This document shows, piece after piece, positions 6,896 through 11,809 of a stretch of DNA of 11,809 nucleotides (positions within the stretch are counted from its first letter, which is position 1; each line of letters begins with the position of its first letter). The stretch comes from Pseudidiomarina aestuarii. Its GTDB lineage: Bacteria > Pseudomonadota > Gammaproteobacteria > Enterobacterales > Alteromonadaceae. The position numbers were made by a program, and so were the translations under genes. The DNA is taken from the NCBI GenBank assembly GCA_003030745.1, contig PYVG01000031.1, positions 1 to 11,809 on the forward strand. Reading direction: 5' to 3'. Under the pieces are notes generated by a model that searched no databases, was not told the DNA's origin, and saw nothing but the letters and a program-made list of their open reading frames with translations.

Positions 6896-7479
6896 TAGAA
6901 ATCGTCAGCCAATTCGCTTTTCTTCCGATAGCTTTTTGCTTCTTTGATTTTGCTCTTGTCTCTTTCTGTATCTTTGGCATCTTGAGCTAGTTCCGAATAG
7001 TTTGGTTTCCAACCCATGCGGACGATCAAAAACTTGCCATCAGTATCTACGCACTCATCAAGTTTCACTATCCCCGACACTACAGCCTCTGAGCTGCTTG
7101 TAATAATATTTGCTACGCGTCTTACTTCTATCGCAACTGCTTCTGAATTGCCTTTAAAATCAGTTTTCTCTACTTGTTCGCTCAAAGTTCCGACTAATGT
7201 GTCTTGCCCGAGTGACTCCTCGAAAAACTTGGTAAGCTCTGACTTAGCTTTTAGCTCTGCTTCGTCTCGTGCTGAGGAAATCAGACTACGCTTCGGTGCA
7301 ATAAAACTGGCATCGGCATACATTGAGATGGAATGTAATTCGCCATTCTCAGTAAATTTAGGAACCGCTCCTGAGATTGCACTTAGTTCGGCTTCCATCT
7401 CATCGCACGCGCCTGCGTATGTTAAATTCGAAACGACCATTATTGACAATGCAGTCGTTAATTTACCAATCGTCTTCAT
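6895..7479 (-). CDS. Secreted stand-alone paralogue of the N-terminal domain of the upstream gene
   Basis: A 194-residue protein of unknown function with a signal peptide (about 1-22, TYA|GAC). Residues 25-165 match residues 32-170 of the upstream neighbour with roughly half identical by eye. Shared blocks are CDEM, SGAVPKF, SMY, PKRSLI, AELxAKS, FFE and IVKLDECVDT..KF..VRMGWKP. Cys25 and Cys143 are conserved in both and may form a disulfide. A charged, Lys-rich tail ends in ADDF. The ATG at 7479 is chosen because GGAG lies seven bases upstream; a longer frame to 7515 would lose the signal peptide position. The gene overlaps the previous one by 17 bases, which suggests translational coupling. 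It is the last gene of the operon. Confidence 0.75.
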   Translation of the reverse strand: MKTIGKLTTALSIMVVSNLTYAGACDEMEAELSAISGAVPKFTENGELHSISMYADASFIAPKRSLISSARDEAELKAKSELTKFFEESLGQDTLVGTLSEQVEKTDFKGNSEAVAIEVRRVANIITSSSEAVVSGIVKLDECVDTDGKFLIVRMGWKPNYSELAQDAKDTERDKSKIKEAKSYRKKSELADDF

Positions 7480-8968
7480 GTTCTTTCTCCAATTTCTTCT
7501 GACGCTCCATCGCACGCTTTTTCGCTTCAGATACGTCTGGTGGAGCTACTTTCTTTTCACGTGTAGCTTGCGCACCCAGCACTTGAGCGCTCAATCTTCT
7601 TGATATGATGCTTGCGTACTTGCTCAGACTCGGCTTTGGAACTCGCTGACGTTCAATAGTGATTAGTTCGCTTACAATGATTTGGGTTGTCGCTGGATTT
7701 ATTATCTTTAATCGAACTTCAGCATTGAGCTCACTGCGTGTCATGATGCGATCACCGACTCGACGTTCTCGTTCATCAATTACATAGTTCGTTATTTCAG
7801 TGATGACTAACAGGTCAGCGCCAATTTGATTGCCGAGCCTCGATAACTCCTCAACTGGACTGTTCCCCGAAGCTATAAAGCCAAGCTCTCTCTCTGCTGA
7901 ATCGAGAAACTCTCTGTCAAGTAAGTTGAATTTTTGCGATTTTACTAACGCCTGTTCAAGACGTCGCTGAACGCTGTCGGCAATCTCATGATGATTGTCA
8001 TTTGAGAGAGTCGGAAGGACAACGATATTTTGTTTCGTTGTATCAATGCCACTCTCGTAATCTGCAAGAACAACGCGCAGCGAGGCTTCGTAACCGTCAT
8101 TGGTCTCAGTAATGTCAATGATTTCATATTTATGGATAGTTCCTGAACTTATACTTACATTGGTCGTTGATACACTTCGACCCTCAGCGCTTATTCCATA
8201 ACTATCGTTGTCTGAGTCACTTAACTCAATGCTATCGATTTGAGTTGTGACTGCTTGACTTGAAGCAATCGCCTCCCCAAAAACCTGCGAAATTGCATAA
8301 CGTAGAGCACTACGAATAGCATCATCATAACTTTGGCCGAAGCCAGTGCTGTTAACCTCGATATATTTTATGCCTGGTGATTGGAGGTCTCGATTTGAGT
8401 TATTAACATTGTCACTAGTTGATTCCGAACTGCTTATATCCCTATGGTTTTGGCCAATTTGTTCGACGAAATCTGGTTTCCATCCCATGCGGACTAGTAC
8501 AAATTTTTCTTCGGTATCGACACATTCATCGAGCTTCACAATCCCTTTAAGAACTGCAGAAGTGTTTTCTGAAATAAACGATGTTGTTCTACGTAACTCA
8601 ATAGCTTCGCCCTCTGTGATTCCAGCTTCCGATGTTACTTCCGAGCTATCGACTAATGATTGATACAGGGATCCCTGCTGAAGCTGTGTCTCAAAAAAGG
8701 AACTCAACGATGACTTAGCTTGTAGCTCTGCTTGTGCCCGTGCATTCGCTATGAGACTTCTTTTTGGGCTCGTAAATGTTCCTTCGCCATACATCGAAAC
8801 AGAAGCTAATCGACCGCTTTCAAACTTAGGGACAGCGCCACTGACAGCGTCAATTTCTTCAAGCATCTCATCGCAAGAATTCTGAGCAATTGCGTTGGAA
8901 GACAGGAATATCGTAGACACTGTCCATATGATTCGATGTGTCGCAAACCAATTAGCTAGCTGTTTCAT
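7463..8968 (-). CDS. Secreted multidomain protein with FlgT/CsgG-like regions
   Basis: A 501-residue exported protein (signal peptide about 1-29, AIA|QN). Residues 32-170 are the private domain shared with the downstream gene. A Ser/Asn-rich linker follows (177-197). Residues 200-305 look FlgT-N/LPP20-like: KYIEVNSTGFGQSYDDAIRS, ALRYAISQVFGEAI, then GTIHKYEIIDITETNDGYEASLRVVL. Residues 312-440 look like a CsgG/FlgT-M fold: QNIVVLPTL, a helix ending in KFNLLDREFL, and LGNQIGADLLVITEITNYV. The basic tail (470-501) ends in HEDDW. In known systems FlgT is a periplasmic flagellar H-ring protein and CsgG an outer-membrane curli secretion pore. Neither flagellar nor curli genes are seen here, so an envelope scaffold or channel role is only inference. 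AGGAG lies five bases before ATG. Confidence 0.75.
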   Translation of the reverse strand: MKQLANWFATHRIIWTVSTIFLSSNAIAQNSCDEMLEEIDAVSGAVPKFESGRLASVSMYGEGTFTSPKRSLIANARAQAELQAKSSLSSFFETQLQQGSLYQSLVDSSEVTSEAGITEGEAIELRRTTSFISENTSAVLKGIVKLDECVDTEEKFVLVRMGWKPDFVEQIGQNHRDISSSESTSDNVNNSNRDLQSPGIKYIEVNSTGFGQSYDDAIRSALRYAISQVFGEAIASSQAVTTQIDSIELSDSDNDSYGISAEGRSVSTTNVSISSGTIHKYEIIDITETNDGYEASLRVVLADYESGIDTTKQNIVVLPTLSNDNHHEIADSVQRRLEQALVKSQKFNLLDREFLDSAERELGFIASGNSPVEELSRLGNQIGADLLVITEITNYVIDERERRVGDRIMTRSELNAEVRLKIINPATTQIIVSELITIERQRVPKPSLSKYASIISRRLSAQVLGAQATREKKVAPPDVSEAKKRAMERQKKLEKEHEDDW

Positions 8969-8976
8969 ATGCTCTC

Positions 8977-9636
8977 CTATAGCATGCTCATCATTTCATC
9001 TTTCCCTTCAGGCTCTTTGATATCCGCTGAAGTTGCGATGGTGAACAGAGTTGGAGCAGTTTGAATGATGTTACTGGCGCCCTTAGCCGCCGTAGGAACA
9101 GCCTTCAACAATCCAAGAAATTTAGGTTTTTGGAGCATTGGGGCGTCACCTGCAACTTCTGCTAATCGTTGAGCATCTTGTAAGCCTTTGGCATATTGAA
9201 TCCCTCCAGTTACATATTTCTCCAGAGCTTCACCTGCTTTCACTTTTTGACTATCAGATAAAGAGTCTGCCTTATTCTCAAGTTCCGAAACGACTAGCTT
9301 TTGAACTTTAGCGTCCTGTTCGGTCACTTCAGAAAAATCTGAACATGAGCTGGCACCACATTCGCTGACAGCTTTCGCTGAAGCGCGCAGACCAGCCGCT
9401 TCTTCCTGTAGTTCAAGAATATCTGCTAGATCAGCAACAGCCGCTGAGAGGGTTGCCTGGCCTTGATATAGGTTAATAAGCGCAGCATCTGACTGTGTTG
9501 ACATATCTCCCCAATCAACAGAACTTTCACTTTTCTTACCAAAACCAAAGCTTTGAGCGCTTGTTGGTAGCGTTAGTGTGGCAGTTGAGAAAGCGAGAGC
9601 AGTGAAACCAATGACCTTTAATAGTTTGATTGACAT
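8977..9636 (-). CDS. Secreted Ala-rich helical protein of unknown function
   Basis: A 219-residue protein with a signal peptide (about 1-27, TSA|Q). The mature part is almost all helical and rich in Ala, Glu, Lys and Leu. A likely coiled-coil region spans 55-90 (ATLSAAVADLADILELQEEAA), then a C93-x4-C98 pair that may form a disulfide, and further helices to about 165. The C-terminal 45 residues are more hydrophobic (KFLGLLKAVPTAAKGASNII). No family recognised. AGAAGGA lies seven bases before ATG. The stop is eight bases from the next gene's ATG, so the pair is tightly coupled; a structural or chaperone-like partner of the FlgT/CsgG-like protein is possible. Confidence 0.65.
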   Translation of the reverse strand: MSIKLLKVIGFTALAFSTATLTLPTSAQSFGFGKKSESSVDWGDMSTQSDAALINLYQGQATLSAAVADLADILELQEEAAGLRASAKAVSECGASSCSDFSEVTEQDAKVQKLVVSELENKADSLSDSQKVKAGEALEKYVTGGIQYAKGLQDAQRLAEVAGDAPMLQKPKFLGLLKAVPTAAKGASNIIQTAPTLFTIATSADIKEPEGKDEMMSML

Positions 9637-9660
9637 AGTAAAATCCTTCTTTGGCTATAT

Positions 9661-10743
9661 TTAACGAACATTTCTTTGTTGTAGTTTTGCGATGACATTA
9701 TCCAAAGCAAATTCAGCAGCTTTTATAACAGCCTCTTGCTCGGCTGCTAGTTCGCTTTGATGCATTGCGGTATGAGTTTTATTTCGAACTGAGGCCGCAC
9801 GACGAGCTCGACCATCCTCTATACTCCAAACTGTGTACGAAACGTTTGCATCCACGACTCGAAGACCAGTAGCTGAGTCAGTTCGATGCCCACTGAGTGT
9901 TACTGAACCTATTCCGATATATGACCAGCCGCAATCGATTGCTGCATCCCGAATCGACTTCTCCATACGGGAACTCATGTCAGCGTTGCTACGAAACTCC
10001 CCATATACGTCCTCTATAAATGGAGCATCACAATCGGTTAACTCGACATACTCGAGTGGAAAGTAACCGGCATCCTCTAGTTTTTCGAATGCGATGTCAG
10101 CTAATGAGCCGTTGTAATCCTCGTTAATTTCATACTCTGACTGTGCTCTGCGGCTTACGGTACTTCCGCCTGTCTCGCGGACTGTCATATCACTCGTTGA
10201 GACGTTATCAACCGAGGAGGTGTCATCACTGGCAAAATCTTCCTCAATATTCGAGTTATTTTTGGTGCTTTCAATTTCAGTGCGACGGTCATCGAAACTT
10301 TTTTGAGAGACCACTACTTTGGCGAGGAAGAGCGAACCAAAATCGGCTGATTGACGATAATCTTGATTTGCTGCAGCTGAATTGCTGCGGAATATTTCCG
10401 CAACAAGTGCATCGTTGATTTCTGCTCGGATTGCTACATTATAGAGGTCTTGGTCTTTGTCATTTTTCTCAGCTTCAACTCGAATATTTGATATTAACTC
10501 GGGAAGTTCGGCTTCAAACTGACTTTTGAGTTGAGATTGGTACATACTCATTTGCGCAGCTGTAAAGGACGCTGTGTAGTTTTTCCAAGCGTCCTCTTTA
10601 GCTTTCTCAATCGCCTCTTGTTTTACCTCATCGTTAAACCAACTGTATTTGACGGTACCTATTCCACGCACTTCTTTAGCGAATGCAATTTGGCAGCTGA
10701 ACACTGCGCAAAGAATAGTTAAAAGTAAAATGTGTCGTTTCAT
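9661..10743 (-). CDS. Secreted protein with a FlgT-N/LPP20-like N-terminal domain
   Basis: A 360-residue exported protein; the signal peptide is about 1-22 (AFA|KEV). Cys17 lies in VFSC, which is a poor lipobox, so release into the periplasm is preferred over a lipoprotein. Residues 23-118 have the pattern seen in FlgT-N/LPP20/SIMPL-like domains: VRGIGTVKYSW, a long helix with repeated AIEKAKEDAWKNY, and DLYNVAIRAEI. Residues 150-205 are a low-complexity Ser/Asp/Thr linker. A second domain (215-355) contains YIGIGSVTLSG and a final strand-helix unit. Cys238 and Cys271 could pair. AGG lies eight bases before ATG. The 24-base gap to the next gene supports an operon. Function unknown. Confidence 0.65.
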   Translation of the reverse strand: MKRHILLLTILCAVFSCQIAFAKEVRGIGTVKYSWFNDEVKQEAIEKAKEDAWKNYTASFTAAQMSMYQSQLKSQFEAELPELISNIRVEAEKNDKDQDLYNVAIRAEINDALVAEIFRSNSAAANQDYRQSADFGSLFLAKVVVSQKSFDDRRTEIESTKNNSNIEEDFASDDTSSVDNVSTSDMTVRETGGSTVSRRAQSEYEINEDYNGSLADIAFEKLEDAGYFPLEYVELTDCDAPFIEDVYGEFRSNADMSSRMEKSIRDAAIDCGWSYIGIGSVTLSGHRTDSATGLRVVDANVSYTVWSIEDGRARRAASVRNKTHTAMHQSELAAEQEAVIKAAEFALDNVIAKLQQRNVR

Positions 10744-10776
10744 ACTGACTACCTATTGTTGTCATCTTGAGGCTCT

Positions 10777-11809
10777 TTATTGAGCGAAAATATCATTTAA
10801 CTTGCTCAGCGCAGCCCTTGTTTGTCTGGGATCTTCGGCATGACGATTAATCCAGTCTGCTTCTTGTTTTTTAAATTGCTTTGCATATTGCTCAAGGATA
10901 CCCATGATGAGCTTTATATATTCGGAGTCATGCGAAAGCACAGAGTCGTGGCCTATCACGGCACAATTGACGTTTTTCAAATCGGAAGTTCCAATCATTT
11001 TTTCACCAAAAACGAGTTCGTAGAGTCGCCATTCTATTCGCGCCCCCCAACAAAAAGAGTCTGTTCCCCTACCTGGTTTACGCTGAAACAGAAGCTTTGC
11101 CACGCTAAATTCCATCGTATAGCCGGGCTCTGGAAGTTCTATAGTGAGATCCCCACTGGGAATCCGCGTCGCAATCTTATTACCGATAGCATGTCCAACC
11201 GAGTTAGGTATGAGCGCGTAACCCGTTTCTTTGACGAAAACATTCTCAAAGTAAGTCGCTAGATAGCGCTCTGTGCCAGCTAAATTGATATCTGAGGATA
11301 ACTTCGCTTTTGAATCGCCACTGAAGCTAGCATTGGTGATCTGTAAGTAGGCCGTAGGTTTAGCTTGGAAATCTACTTCACTTAGACGAAGGGACATTTG
11401 GTCGAAGAAGTTTATGCCCAATGTTTTGTTCTGGAGCAAATTCTTAAAAACGTTACGCTGTGTATCTGTATCGGGGAGACTTTGGTAGACAGTCGTATAG
11501 CGAGTTATCAGGGGGACAGAGAAAATTAGTTTACTACTTGCTATGTCAAAAAAGAGTGAACTTCCGGAAATGACATAGTTGGTCAAATAGGAGGGTTTTC
11601 CATCAATGCTCAACTCCTCAATAGCCACCGACTCATTTGCTATCGCAATAGCAATTCCAATCTGGTCAACGGAATCCTCATCTACAAAACCTGCACGCAA
11701 GTCAAAGCTGTAATTCGGAAGCTTTTCTGATCTTAATATGTGTTCGCGAGCCCAAACCTCAATTGAATTATCATCATTACAGGTGGTATCGCCACAAAAA
11801 AAACCACTG
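10777..11809 (-). CDS. Partial gene of unknown function, 5' end outside the window
   Basis: The reading frame is open from the right edge to a stop at 10777, giving at least 343 residues. No start was assigned: the first available codon at 11700 is TTG without a ribosome site, and the frame continues cleanly upstream (CGDTTCNDDNSIEVWARE). Two cysteines close together there, and more at FCWGAR and NVNCAV, suggest an oxidising compartment. The body is mixed alpha/beta with no membrane helix and no recognised family. A charged helical end (YAKQFKKQEADW) closes the protein. The stop is 33 bases before the next gene's ATG, so it is part of the operon. Confidence 0.6.
   Translation of the reverse strand, partial: SGFFCGDTTCNDDNSIEVWAREHILRSEKLPNYSFDLRAGFVDEDSVDQIGIAIAIANESVAIEELSIDGKPSYLTNYVISGSSLFFDIASSKLIFSVPLITRYTTVYQSLPDTDTQRNVFKNLLQNKTLGINFFDQMSLRLSEVDFQAKPTAYLQITNASFSGDSKAKLSSDINLAGTERYLATYFENVFVKETGYALIPNSVGHAIGNKIATRIPSGDLTIELPEPGYTMEFSVAKLLFQRKPGRGTDSFCWGARIEWRLYELVFGEKMIGTSDLKNVNCAVIGHDSVLSHDSEYIKLIMGILEQYAKQFKKQEADWINRHAEDPRQTRAALSKLNDIFAQ

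Noticed and set aside
7016..7603. Plus-strand ORF of 195 codons
   Set aside because: Antisense to two operon genes with signal peptides and mutual homology; Ser/Thr-rich composition is that of a shadow frame.
10822..11262. Plus-strand ORF of 146 codons
   Set aside because: Antisense to the open operon gene, no ribosome site, composition unlike a protein.
11698..11700. TTG start for the rightmost gene
   Set aside because: The frame stays open to the window edge with plausible protein sequence and there is no ribosome site, so the gene is treated as partial.

Overview
The window looks like chromosomal DNA of a marine-type gammaproteobacterium. This rests on short Shine-Dalgarno-led genes, moderate GC, a gammaproteobacterial-type tRNA-Arg(CCG) fragment, envelope proteins resembling the FlgT/CsgG families, and an AraC regulator with a membrane-spanning N-terminal half. 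Genus cannot be fixed from sequence alone.

Left part (1-4361). A leftward pair of genes encodes an exported metallo-beta-lactamase-fold protein and a glutathione S-transferase-like protein. Next to it is a leftward gene for a seven-helix membrane protein fused to an AraC-type DNA-binding domain, and a rightward DUF4386-like membrane protein. A 29-bp element occurs twice, once on each side of the regulator gene, with 27 of 29 bases matching in inverted orientation. Each copy lies upstream of one target, in the same orientation relative to that target. I read it as the operator of the AraC protein, so the four genes probably form one small regulon. A pair of GTCGAC-centred dyads at the far left edge probably controls a gene outside the window.

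Middle part (4362-6626). This holds a very small lipoprotein-like gene that may be frameshifted at a T7 run, a leftward exported serine hydrolase of the class C beta-lactamase/PBP fold, and a short rightward secreted ORF that may be a truncated N-terminus of a larger protein. A nearly 30-bp perfect dyad sits between the last two.

Boundary (6582-6675). The 3' half of a tRNA-Arg(CCG) gene lies on the minus strand, followed by a good intrinsic terminator. The 5' half is missing. This is the expected product of site-specific integration into a tRNA gene. The geometry places the integrated element to the right of 6675, with the intact tRNA and probably the integrase beyond the window.

Right part (6676-11809). 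Five tightly spaced leftward genes form one operon, the first incomplete at the window edge. The four whole genes have signal peptides. One product combines a private N-terminal domain with FlgT-N-like and CsgG/FlgT-M-like regions. A second is a stand-alone paralogue of that private domain. A third has a FlgT-N/LPP20-like N-terminus. A fourth is an Ala-rich helical protein. No enzyme, toxin or fibre subunit is visible. I suggest an undescribed periplasmic or outer-membrane assembly carried as island cargo; its function is unknown.
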